Source: Actinomycetota bacterium
GTDB lineage: Bacteria > Actinomycetota > Actinomycetes > Nanopelagicales > Nanopelagicaceae
Direction: 5' to 3'
Assembly: GCA_947463335.1 (NCBI GenBank)
Contig: CANHRF010000019.1
Location: forward strand, 1 to 12,172
DNA: 12,172 bases
Shown: positions 5,896 through 12,172 of the stretch, one piece after another
Position numbering within the stretch: the first letter of the stretch is position 1
Layout of the letters: each line of letters opens with the position of its first letter
Program-made: the position numbers and the translations under genes
The notes under the pieces: generated by a model
Databases searched by the model: none
What the model was told of the DNA's origin: nothing
Seen by the model: the letters and a program-made list of their open reading frames with translations, nothing else

Positions 5896-6668
5896 GTCGC
5901 AAACTTCTCGAAGTTAAAGATCTAGTGGTGAAATTTGGTGGAGTAACTGCGCTAAATCACGTGGATCTTCACGTCAGCGAAGGTGAAGTGGCCGCGCTGA
6001 TCGGACCTAACGGAGCCGGAAAGACCACAGTCTTTAATATTGTTACTGGTTACTACACACCTGAAAGCGGCGACATCCTTGTCGACGGAGTCTCTGTACG
6101 CGGTAAGCGCCCTTACAAAATTGCACGAGCAGGACTTGGCCGCACCTTTCAGAATATTCGCCTCTTTGAGGAGATGACGGCGTTAGAGAACGTGGCAACC
6201 GCAGCCGATGCTCTAAATAGATCAGGGCTCGTAGGCTCACTCTTTGGAATATCTCGTAGCCGGAAAGATGAGAAGAGAAGTGAGGAGAAAGCCCATGAAC
6301 TTCTCTCCTTCATCGGCCTCGAGCATCGTGCGCATCAGTTGGCTAAGAACCTTCCATATGGAGATCAGCGACGTCTGGAAATTGCACGCGCGCTAGCCCT
6401 GGAGCCAAAGGTTCTTCTACTCGATGAGCCAGCAGCTGGCTTTAATCCACAAGAGAAGATCGAGCTAGGAAATCTAATTTTGAAGATTCGCGATAACGGA
6501 AATGCAGTTCTACTAATTGAACACGATATGAGTTTAGTTATGAAGATTTCAGATCGCGTCTCAGTACTTGATTTCGGCCAAAAGATCGCTGAAGGAAAAC
6601 CGGCAGAGATTCAGAAAGACCAACGTGTAATCGATGCTTACTTAGGAGTTGCTGAAGATGCTTCTTAA
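5892..6668 (+). CDS. livG: Branched-chain amino acid ABC transporter ATP-binding protein LivG
   Basis: Cytoplasmic ATPase subunit, 258 residues, which hydrolyses ATP with LivF to drive LivHM. Motifs in order: Walker A GPNGAGKTT (38-46), Q-loop Gln87 in GRTFQNIRLF, signature LPYGDQRRLEIARAL (154-168), Walker B VLLLDEP (174-180) with catalytic Glu179, and switch His211 in LIEHDMSLVM. The signature reads YGDQ rather than LSGGQ, which is the usual LivG variant and not a defect. The insertion around 100-135 with a basic stretch (SRSRKDEKRSEEK) and the C-terminal AYLGV ending are also LivG traits. The ATG overlaps the livM stop by four bases, with GGGGAGAAGAAG just upstream acting as ribosome site within livM. 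Confidence 0.95.
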   Translation: MSRKLLEVKDLVVKFGGVTALNHVDLHVSEGEVAALIGPNGAGKTTVFNIVTGYYTPESGDILVDGVSVRGKRPYKIARAGLGRTFQNIRLFEEMTALENVATAADALNRSGLVGSLFGISRSRKDEKRSEEKAHELLSFIGLEHRAHQLAKNLPYGDQRRLEIARALALEPKVLLLDEPAAGFNPQEKIELGNLILKIRDNGNAVLLIEHDMSLVMKISDRVSVLDFGQKIAEGKPAEIQKDQRVIDAYLGVAEDAS

Positions 6669-7374
6669 TGTAGAAAATCTGCATGTCTCTTACGGCAAAA
6701 TTAAGGCGATTAAGGGAATTTCGCTCTCGGTAAATCAAGGCGAAATTGTTACTTTAGTCGGCGCTAATGGTGCAGGAAAGACCACTCTTCTAAAGACGAT
6801 CTCAGGAATTCTCGCTCCTGTAGATGGAGCAATCCAATTTGAGGGCCACGACCTTACAAAGATTAAACCGTTCCAACGTGTAATTGAAGGAATTTGCCAA
6901 TCACCAGAAGGAAGAGGAATCTTCCCGGGAATGACGGTTCGCGAAAATCTTGAGATCGGAAAGTTCGGACGCTCAACTGCGAAGGTGGAGATGGAAGAAG
7001 ATCTTGAAATGGTCTTCAACCTATTCCCTCGACTTCGCGAGAGACAATCTCAATTTGGTGGAACTCTTTCCGGCGGAGAACAACAGATGCTAGCTATTGG
7101 ACGTGCGCTAATGAGCCGCCCTCGATTGTTGCTATTGGACGAACCATCAATGGGTCTTGCACCTATGTTTATTGCGCAGATCTTCGAGATTATCAATAAG
7201 ATTAAATCTCAGGGAATGACAATTCTCTTGGTGGAACAGAATGCAGCAAAGGCGCTTAGCGTTGCCGATCGCGCCTACGTTCTTGAAACAGGTTTGATTA
7301 CCAAAGAGGGTACCGGACAGGCTCTGTTAAATGATCCTGCCGTTCGCGCTGCATATCTTGGCCACGGAGCTTAG
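6658..7374 (+). CDS. livF: Branched-chain amino acid ABC transporter ATP-binding protein LivF
   Basis: Second ATPase subunit, 238 residues from the ATG at 6658. Motifs: Walker A GANGAGKTT (35-43), Q-loop Gln81 in ICQSPEGRGIFP, signature LSGGEQQMLAIGRAL (137-151), Walker B LLLLDEP (157-163) with Glu162, and ILLVEQNA, where LivF proteins typically carry Gln instead of the switch His. The end AAYLGHGA is standard. A TTG at 6649 would add three residues but sits directly against AGGAG (6644-6648), leaving no spacing; the ATG lies nine bases after AGGAG and starts the family N-terminus MLLNVENLHVSYG, so the ATG is preferred. The gene overlaps the end of livG by 11 bases in another frame. Its stop is seven bases from the convergent thioesterase stop; only a weak 5-bp GCTTA/TAAGC hairpin (7374-7387) lies there. 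Confidence 0.94.
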   Translation: MLLNVENLHVSYGKIKAIKGISLSVNQGEIVTLVGANGAGKTTLLKTISGILAPVDGAIQFEGHDLTKIKPFQRVIEGICQSPEGRGIFPGMTVRENLEIGKFGRSTAKVEMEEDLEMVFNLFPRLRERQSQFGGTLSGGEQQMLAIGRALMSRPRLLLLDEPSMGLAPMFIAQIFEIINKIKSQGMTILLVEQNAAKALSVADRAYVLETGLITKEGTGQALLNDPAVRAAYLGHGA

Positions 7375-7381
7375 CTTATAG

Positions 7382-7807
7382 TTAAGCGCGCTCTGCAAGG
7401 ATTAAACAAGTAATTCTTGCAGTGCAGGTTCTCTGTCCTTGATCATTGGTAATCACAATTTCGTAGCTGCACATCGTCTTGCCTAAAGAAACGGCAGTTG
7501 CAACGCCAGTTACAAATCCAGAAAGCGCTGATTTGTGGTGCGTTGCATTTATATCTACGCCAACAATCTTACGATTTGGACCGGCGTGGAGTTGAGTACC
7601 CACCGAGCCTAAAGATTCCGCCAGAACAACATTCGCGCCACCGTGGAGCAAACCGATTGGTTGGGTATTGCCTTCTACGGGCATTCTTCCGACCAATCGC
7701 TGTGGGGAGGCCTCGATAATCTCGATACCCATCTTCTTATCAAGGGCGCCGCTACCGCGTTCGCGAATCAACTCTAAAAAGTTTGGGGTATTTTCTGGCT
7801 GCGTCAT
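7382..7807 (-). CDS. PaaI/YbgC-like hotdog-fold acyl-CoA thioesterase
   Basis: Small hotdog thioesterase, 141 residues from ATG at 7807. Such enzymes hydrolyse acyl- or aroyl-CoA thioesters in the cytoplasm, usually as dimers or tetramers. Seen in sequence: MGIEIIEASPQRLVGRMPV (26-44, first strands), the catalytic-type segment GLLHGGANVVLAESLG (52-67) with His55-Gly56-Gly57 and Glu64 at the end of the hotdog helix, and the strand block GVDINATHHKSA (83-94). A GTG at 7831 would add eight residues, with GAGAAG weakly placed upstream; the ATG has no ribosome site but a TACTAT box eight bases upstream suits a leaderless transcript and gives the usual family length, so the ATG is preferred with some doubt. 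It is convergent with livF and divergent from polA. The substrate is unknown; menaquinone-pathway, phenylacetyl-CoA or general housekeeping thioesterase roles are all possible. Confidence 0.85.
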   Translation of the reverse strand: MTQPENTPNFLELIRERGSGALDKKMGIEIIEASPQRLVGRMPVEGNTQPIGLLHGGANVVLAESLGSVGTQLHAGPNRKIVGVDINATHHKSALSGFVTGVATAVSLGKTMCSYEIVITNDQGQRTCTARITCLILAERA

Positions 7808-7815
7808 AGTTCGAA

Positions 7816-7821
7816 ATAGTA
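7816..7821 (-). promoter_or_regulatory. Possible -10 element (TACTAT) of the thioesterase gene
   Basis: Read on the minus strand, TACTAT matches the TAnnnT -10 pattern and ends eight bases before the ATG at 7807, so the transcript would be almost leaderless. No -35 box is evident. It shares the 47-bp divergent region with the polA start signals. Confidence 0.3.
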
Positions 7822-7842
7822 ACTTGTTCACGACTACTTCTC

Positions 7843-7848
7843 TAGGAT
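7843..7848 (+). promoter_or_regulatory. Possible -10 element (TAGGAT) of polA
   Basis: TAGGAT ends six bases before the polA ATG at 7855, the spacing expected if transcription starts at the ATG. The embedded AGGA (7844-7847), seven bases from the ATG, could instead be a Shine-Dalgarno sequence for a longer transcript. TTGTTC (7824-7829) is too close (13 bases) to be a normal -35. Confidence 0.35.
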
Positions 7849-7854
7849 GACGCT

Positions 7855-10446
7855 ATGGCCCAGAAGCGTTTACTACTTATTGATGGGCATTCAATGGCAT
7901 ATCGAGCATTCTTTGCTCTGCCGGCTGAGAATTTCACCACCGCGCAAGGTCAGCACACCAATGCGATCTATGGCTTTGCCACCATGTTGATCTCATTGTT
8001 AAAAGATGAAAAACCGACCCACGTAGCCGTTGCCTTTGATGTATCTCGTAAAACCTTCCGTACTGAGATATTTCCAGACTATAAAGCCAACCGCGCTAAG
8101 ACCCCTGATGAATTTCGCTCACAGATGTCCTACCTAAATGAACTCGTAAAGGGTTTTGGAATAACACAGTTCGCCTTAGAAGGTTTTGAAGCTGATGATG
8201 TTATTGCCACAATTACAAAGCAAGCAGAGCGCGAAGGTGCAGAAGTACTCATCTGTACCGGCGACCGTGACAGTTTTCAGCTAGTTACAGATAAAACGAC
8301 GGTCTTATATCCAAAGCGCGGGGTATCTGAAATGGCGCGAATGACACCGGATGCTGTTCAGGAGAAGTACGGAATGTCGCCTGATCAATATCCAGATTTC
8401 GCCGCACTGCGCGGCGACCCAAGTGATAACTTGCCATCGATCCCAGGCGTAGGGGAAAAGACTGCTGCTAAATGGATCGTGGAATACGGATCTTTAAAAG
8501 AGTTAATAGCCAATGTAGATAAAGTCGGCGGCAAGGTAGGTCAGTCGCTGCGCGATAACATCAACGATGTCATTCGTAATCGTGAACTCACTCAACTTGT
8601 TCACGATGCTCCCGTTGAGTACCAGGTAGATGCTCTCGCTTGGTCAGGGGTAGTAGAGGCAGATTTAACAAAACTTTTTGAACAACTGGAATTTAGAACG
8701 CTAAAAGATCGCTTGAAACCGATTCTCAGCGAAGCATCGGTTGCTAAGAAGCAAGAAGTGGTGGAGGAGTTCACCCTCTTTGCTCTCGAAGGTGGCGTGC
8801 TAACTCCCGCAGAGCTCGATTCACGAATCTCCGTCCACACAGGTGATCTTGCCATCGCCTTTGAACTGCGCGATGAGAAATTGCATCGCTACGCCATTGC
8901 ATTCTCACCAACCGATGTTCATCTAATTCACTCTTCGCAGATGGGGAAGTGGGCGCAGGATGCGAAGATTCCAAAGATCACACACGATGGAAAATCTCTG
9001 GCGCGCACAAATCTTCTTGCCGGAGTTGTTTTCGATACTGCGCTGGCGGCATATCTAGTCAATCCTGGAGTTCGTGCGCAAAATTTAAGTGATCTGCTGG
9101 AACGGTGGGGCGATGGCGCGGCTATCGATTCATCATCTCCCGAGCAAGAACTTCTAAGCAGCGCTGCGGTGCTCTTTACCTTACGTAAATCTCTAGCGAC
9201 CGAGATGCGCGACCGTGGTGTTTTGACGCTCTTCAATGAATTAGAACTTCCGATAGCCGAGCTGCTAGCAGTTATGGAGAATCGTGGAGTTGCTGTTGAT
9301 CGCAAGGAGTTAGAAAAGCTAGCAGCTTTCTTCGAAGGTGAAGTTGCGCGTGAGACTAAGGCAGCGCATCTCGCGGCTGGTCACGAATTCAATGTGGCAT
9401 CCCCTAAGCAGCTTCAAGTTGTTCTTTTCGATGAGCTAAAGCTTCCTAAAACAAAGAAGATTAAGACTGGATTTACTACCGATGCCGAAGCGTTAAATTG
9501 GTTATTCGAAAAGACTAAACATCCGCTCCTTGAGTCACTTCTGCGGATCCGCGAGACGAAGAAACTCGGCACAACGGTAGAAGGCCTGATCGCAGAGATC
9601 GCTTCCGATGGTCGTATCCACACTCACTTTGCACAGACCGTTGCAGCAACCGGGCGTTTATCTTCCGTTGGACCTAACTTACAAAATATTCCGGTGCGTA
9701 CCGAAGAAGGTCGCAGCATCCGCAATGCATTTATCGCCGGTACTGGTTACAGCTCACTCCTAACCGCGGATTACAGCCAAATTGAAATGCGCATCATGGC
9801 TCATTTATCAAGCGATACTGGACTGCTTGCCGCCTTTGAAAGCGGGGAAGATTTACATGCAACAGTTGCAGCACTTGTCTTTGGAGTTAAAGCCACAGAT
9901 GTTGACCCTGAGATGCGCCGTCAGATTAAGGCGATGTCCTACGGATTGGCTTATGGACTCAGCGCTTATGGCTTAGCGGTGCAGCTAGATCTCACGCCAC
10001 CTGCAGCGCAAGATCTGATGGATAAGTATTTTCTACGCTTTGGCGGAATCCGTGATTATTTAAGTAGCGTCGTTGTCGAAGCCCGCAAAGTTGGTTATAC
10101 CGAAACGGTGATGGGACGTCGCCGCTATCTCCCAGATTTAATGCATGACAATCGACAACGCCGCGAGATCGCAGAACGCATGGCTCTAAACGCTCCAATT
10201 CAGGGCTCTGCAGCCGACATTATTAAACAGGCGATGCTCAATGTTGATGCAGCGCTCACCGCTGAAAAATTGCAGTCACGACTCTTGCTTCAGGTGCACG
10301 ATGAGTTGATCTTGGAGGTTGTCGCAGGAGAGGAAGAGAAACTAACCGCTTTGGTGCGCCGCGAGATGGCTGCGGCATATCCACTTAAAGCACCGTTAGA
10401 TGTGAGTGTAGGAATTGGGCGAAGCTGGAATGAAGCTGCGCATTAA
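7855..10446 (+). CDS. polA: DNA polymerase I
   Basis: DNA polymerase I, 863 residues, for Okazaki-primer removal and repair synthesis. 5'-nuclease domain (1-290): Asp10, Asp62, Glu112/Asp114/Asp115 in EADD, Asp137/Asp139 in TGDRDS, and the GDPSDNLPSIPGVGEKTA helix-hairpin-helix (187-204). The middle domain (about 300-450) keeps the 3'-5' exonuclease fold but not its site: the DxE motif reads FEL, only the Asp of VFDTALAAYL (394) survives, and the YxxxD motif is gone, so proofreading is inferred lost, as in other actinobacterial PolA. Polymerase domain (about 455-863): motif A TADYSQIE with Asp639 and Glu644, O-helix RRQIKAMSYGLAYG with Arg689, Lys692 and Tyr696 where E. coli has Phe762, and motif C LLQVHDE with Asp816. 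It is divergent from the thioesterase and ends 16 bases before the convergent transporter stop. Confidence 0.98.
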   Translation: MAQKRLLLIDGHSMAYRAFFALPAENFTTAQGQHTNAIYGFATMLISLLKDEKPTHVAVAFDVSRKTFRTEIFPDYKANRAKTPDEFRSQMSYLNELVKGFGITQFALEGFEADDVIATITKQAEREGAEVLICTGDRDSFQLVTDKTTVLYPKRGVSEMARMTPDAVQEKYGMSPDQYPDFAALRGDPSDNLPSIPGVGEKTAAKWIVEYGSLKELIANVDKVGGKVGQSLRDNINDVIRNRELTQLVHDAPVEYQVDALAWSGVVEADLTKLFEQLEFRTLKDRLKPILSEASVAKKQEVVEEFTLFALEGGVLTPAELDSRISVHTGDLAIAFELRDEKLHRYAIAFSPTDVHLIHSSQMGKWAQDAKIPKITHDGKSLARTNLLAGVVFDTALAAYLVNPGVRAQNLSDLLERWGDGAAIDSSSPEQELLSSAAVLFTLRKSLATEMRDRGVLTLFNELELPIAELLAVMENRGVAVDRKELEKLAAFFEGEVARETKAAHLAAGHEFNVASPKQLQVVLFDELKLPKTKKIKTGFTTDAEALNWLFEKTKHPLLESLLRIRETKKLGTTVEGLIAEIASDGRIHTHFAQTVAATGRLSSVGPNLQNIPVRTEEGRSIRNAFIAGTGYSSLLTADYSQIEMRIMAHLSSDTGLLAAFESGEDLHATVAALVFGVKATDVDPEMRRQIKAMSYGLAYGLSAYGLAVQLDLTPPAAQDLMDKYFLRFGGIRDYLSSVVVEARKVGYTETVMGRRRYLPDLMHDNRQRREIAERMALNAPIQGSAADIIKQAMLNVDAALTAEKLQSRLLLQVHDELILEVVAGEEEKLTALVRREMAAAYPLKAPLDVSVGIGRSWNEAAH

Positions 10447-10462
10447 CGCAGAAAATTAAATA

Positions 10463-11689
10463 TTAAGTATTGCGATCGCTTAGATCTTCAATCGCAGCGA
10501 GATCTTCTTCCTCAGTTGGTAGATCATTTGCGGCAGATAACCGCCCTTTTCCGATGGTAAGAATTACAAATCCAATGGAGAGCATTATCGGAAGCATCGC
10601 AAGACCTACGCGAGGTGAAATATGTTCTGAGACAACTCCACCAACAGCGGCGCCTACCGCCATAAAGGATCCTTCAACGCTCCATATCCAACCGAGTGAA
10701 GAAGTTTGTGAACCCTTAGGGCGAACCGCTTCTAGTACTTCAAAGTAGAAGACTTGAAGTGCGCCACCGAGTAACCCAATTGATGCGCCAACCAGCGCCA
10801 TCGTCCAGTCTGGATATGTAAATGCAATAGGGAAGCAGGCGATCATCCAGAGCAGATAAGCGCGGCGCATCGCTGTTAGCGGCGCTAACTTCTTAGAGAC
10901 GAGGCCGCCAAGTAGCCCGCCAATCACGGTGGCGATACCAAAGGAGGCGAAGATCCAAGCGACGCGATGAGGAACATTCTCTTGCGTTGCAAATGCAGGA
11001 ACCGCTACATCAAAGACGCCCCATCCGAATCCAATAAAACAACCTTCAAACATCAATAGCTGGATAGCGCGGTTCTGAAGAAGTCTTTCCTGTCCTTTAA
11101 CTTTCTTCTCGGGAATCCAGTTTCGCGATACCGAAGTCATCGCGAGTGCGATACCACCGGTGAGCATCAGCCCCGCAACAACATTGAGCGCCAAATAGGG
11201 GTGCGAAGAAAGGGCTAGCGATGTAACAACTACCGGGCCAAGAACTGAAGTCGAACTCATCATTGCAGAGTCGAAAGCGTAAGCAGTCCGCAAATATGTC
11301 GGCGGAACAATATCTTTCCAAAGTGGTCGCACGGATAGGTTAATTGGGGGAGCGGAGATTCCTAGAACGAATGCAGCGATGAGAATTGACCTTGCAGTAT
11401 CCATTTGATTTAAAGTAAGAATCAAGATGGTGTATCCCGGCACAAGAATTCGCAGCGGCCATTTCTGTCCCCAGCGATCCATCACCGAACCTCGAATGCC
11501 AGCGGTGACAGCGCCTGCTAAAGAATTTAACCCGATTGCAAATCCTGCAATCGCAAAAGAGTCTGTGGTCTGCTCTGCTTTGAAGAAGATCCCAAGGCCA
11601 ATCATTCCGTAGGCCAATCGAGCAGGAAATGCGGCGATACCAAGGGAGATCACTCGAGGAAATGAAAACAATTCCTTATAGCGCTTCAT
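10463..11689 (-). CDS. Major facilitator superfamily transporter
   Basis: Membrane protein of 408 residues with about 12 hydrophobic segments, the normal size for a 12-helix MFS carrier. The diagnostic loop between helices 2 and 3 is present: RGSVMDRWGQKWPLR (66-80), matching the G-x(3)-D-R-x-G-x-[RK] motif. A degenerate repeat of it, SKKLAPLTAMRRA, starts the second half. The C-terminus ends in a soluble acidic tail (PTEEEDLAAIEDLSD). Cargo cannot be read from the sequence; actinobacterial relatives are usually annotated as drug-efflux-like or hypothetical MFS. The ATG at 11689 is preferred because MKRYKELF leads into helix 1 and because a TAAACT box lies seven bases upstream while no Shine-Dalgarno is visible. 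It is convergent with polA and divergent from rpsA, so it has its own promoter and no operon partner here. Confidence 0.88.
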   Translation of the reverse strand: MKRYKELFSFPRVISLGIAAFPARLAYGMIGLGIFFKAEQTTDSFAIAGFAIGLNSLAGAVTAGIRGSVMDRWGQKWPLRILVPGYTILILTLNQMDTARSILIAAFVLGISAPPINLSVRPLWKDIVPPTYLRTAYAFDSAMMSSTSVLGPVVVTSLALSSHPYLALNVVAGLMLTGGIALAMTSVSRNWIPEKKVKGQERLLQNRAIQLLMFEGCFIGFGWGVFDVAVPAFATQENVPHRVAWIFASFGIATVIGGLLGGLVSKKLAPLTAMRRAYLLWMIACFPIAFTYPDWTMALVGASIGLLGGALQVFYFEVLEAVRPKGSQTSSLGWIWSVEGSFMAVGAAVGGVVSEHISPRVGLAMLPIMLSIGFVILTIGKGRLSAANDLPTEEEDLAAIEDLSDRNT

Positions 11690-11696
11690 TATCGTG

Positions 11697-11702
11697 AGTT
11701 TA
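11697..11702 (-). promoter_or_regulatory. Possible -10 element (TAAACT) of the MFS gene
   Basis: On the minus strand TAAACT ends seven bases before the ATG at 11689, which would place the transcript start at the start codon. There is no Shine-Dalgarno sequence between it and the ATG (CACGATA), supporting a leaderless message. No clear -35 is seen. Confidence 0.4.
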
Positions 11703-11722
11703 CGCCTATTTTTTCTCCGGAT

Positions 11723-11752
11723 TTGCCCTTAACTAGACCAGAACCGTACGCT
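11723..11752 (+). promoter_or_regulatory. Candidate rpsA promoter (-35 TTGCCC, -10 TACGCT)
   Basis: TTGCCC (11723-11728) and TACGCT (11747-11752) are 18 bases apart, pointing to a start near 11759 and a leader of about 50 nt to the rpsA TTG. It lies in the 122-nt divergent region shared with the MFS gene. Confidence 0.4.
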
Positions 11753-11811
11753 TACGCCCGTTCACCAGAATGGTTCTGGAGTCCTATTACTTTCTATCCC
11801 TACGGAGCAAC

Positions 11812-12172
11812 TTGAGCACATCATCACCAGTCGTAGCAGTTAACGACATCGGATCGGCAGCAGATTTTCTTGCAGCAATCGAAGGCACAATCAGAAATTT
11901 CAATGACGGAGACCTTGTTGAAGGAACCGTTGTACAAGTAGATCGCGAAGAAGTACTTCTAGATATCGGGTACAAAACTGAAGGCGTAATTCCTTCCCGC
12001 GAACTTTCAATCCGCCACGATGCAGATCCAAATGACATTGTTAAGGTCGGCGATAAGGTCCAAGCTCTTGTTCTTCAGAAGGAAGACAAGGAAGGCCGTC
12101 TCATTCTTTCTAAGAAGCGTGCTCAGTACGAGCGTGCATGGGGCGAAATCGAAGGCAAGAAGGAGCGCGACG
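11812..12172 (+). CDS. rpsA: 30S ribosomal protein S1, N-terminal part (3' truncated by window)
   Basis: First 120 codons of ribosomal protein S1, running off the window end. S1 helps bind mRNA to the 30S subunit. The N-terminus VAVNDIGSAADFLAAIEGTI is typical of actinobacterial S1, and the first S1 (OB-fold) repeat begins at about residue 34 (GDLVEGTVVQVDREEVLLDIGYK) and continues with TEGVIPSRELS; the second repeat starts after the LILSKKRAQYERAW linker. The start is taken as TTG at 11812, with GGAG (11804-11807) four bases upstream and a length fitting the family. An in-frame ATG at 11770 would add 14 residues (MVLESYYFLSLRSN) that do not resemble S1 and has no ribosome site, so it is less likely. 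TTG starts are weak, which may limit translation of an otherwise strongly transcribed gene. Confidence 0.95.
   Translation, partial: MSTSSPVVAVNDIGSAADFLAAIEGTIRNFNDGDLVEGTVVQVDREEVLLDIGYKTEGVIPSRELSIRHDADPNDIVKVGDKVQALVLQKEDKEGRLILSKKRAQYERAWGEIEGKKERD

Noticed and set aside
6349..6396. LivG signature reads YGDQ instead of LSGGQ
   Set aside because: This variant is the normal form of the signature in LivG proteins and does not indicate an inactive ATPase.
6649..6657. TTG start giving LivF three extra residues
   Set aside because: The TTG touches the AGGAG with no spacing, while ATG at 6658 is nine bases away and begins the family N-terminus.
8928..9305. Minus-strand open frame (125 codons) opposite polA
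   Set aside because: Antisense to the polA middle domain, Ser/Arg-rich low-complexity translation typical of a reverse-frame shadow.
1..12172. Defence system, CRISPR array, insertion sequence, phage or toxin-antitoxin genes
   Set aside because: No direct repeat-spacer pattern, transposase, integrase or small toxin-like pair was seen; all sizeable genes belong to known housekeeping or transport families.

Overview
This window looks like chromosomal core DNA of a low-GC actinobacterium. Base composition is close to half GC by eye. The gene set (pyruvate kinase, a PdtaR-type ANTAR regulator, a branched-chain amino acid ABC operon, a PaaI-like thioesterase, polA, rpsA) resembles the neighbourhood I remember from Streptomyces and Mycobacterium, although those genomes are GC-rich. 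The compact spacing, modest GC and prominent amino-acid uptake would fit a streamlined freshwater actinobacterium of the acI/Nanopelagicales type. That placement is inference; no marker here fixes the genus.

Layout. Positions 1-342 are the 3' end of gltD (glutamate synthase small subunit). Positions 422-1861 are pyk. A 73-nt tRNA gene with anticodon CAA (1877-1949) follows 15 nt after the pyk stop, and one base later pdtaR begins (1951-2553). A hairpin overlaps the pdtaR stop. After a 128-nt gap holding a promoter-like pair and a 12-bp palindrome comes the liv cluster: livJ (2682-3797), a 14-bp hairpin (3817-3850), then the tightly packed livH, livM, livG and livF (3914-7374). A hotdog thioesterase lies on the minus strand (7382-7807), convergent with livF and divergent from polA (7855-10446). 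An MFS transporter on the minus strand (10463-11689) is convergent with polA and divergent from rpsA, whose first 120 codons end the window (11812-12172). No stretch over 300 bases lacks a gene.

How the genes work together. GltD (nitrogen assimilation), Pyk (lower glycolysis) and the HAAT-family importer (LivJ binding protein, LivH/LivM permeases, LivG/LivF ATPases) form a carbon and nitrogen metabolism block. The livJ-livH hairpin together with strong codon bias in livJ suggests far more binding protein than permease. PolA and RpsA are housekeeping.

I found no novel multi-gene system. The most interesting spot is the pyk-tRNA-pdtaR junction. The Leu-type anticodon CAA sits in a tRNA with a short variable loop instead of the long arm usual for bacterial tRNA-Leu. 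Maturing its 3' end would leave the pdtaR message with only one base before AUG. Secondary points are recurrent leaderless-style promoter spacing, a palindrome in the livJ leader, and a polA with a natural Tyr in the O-helix and a degenerate proofreading site.
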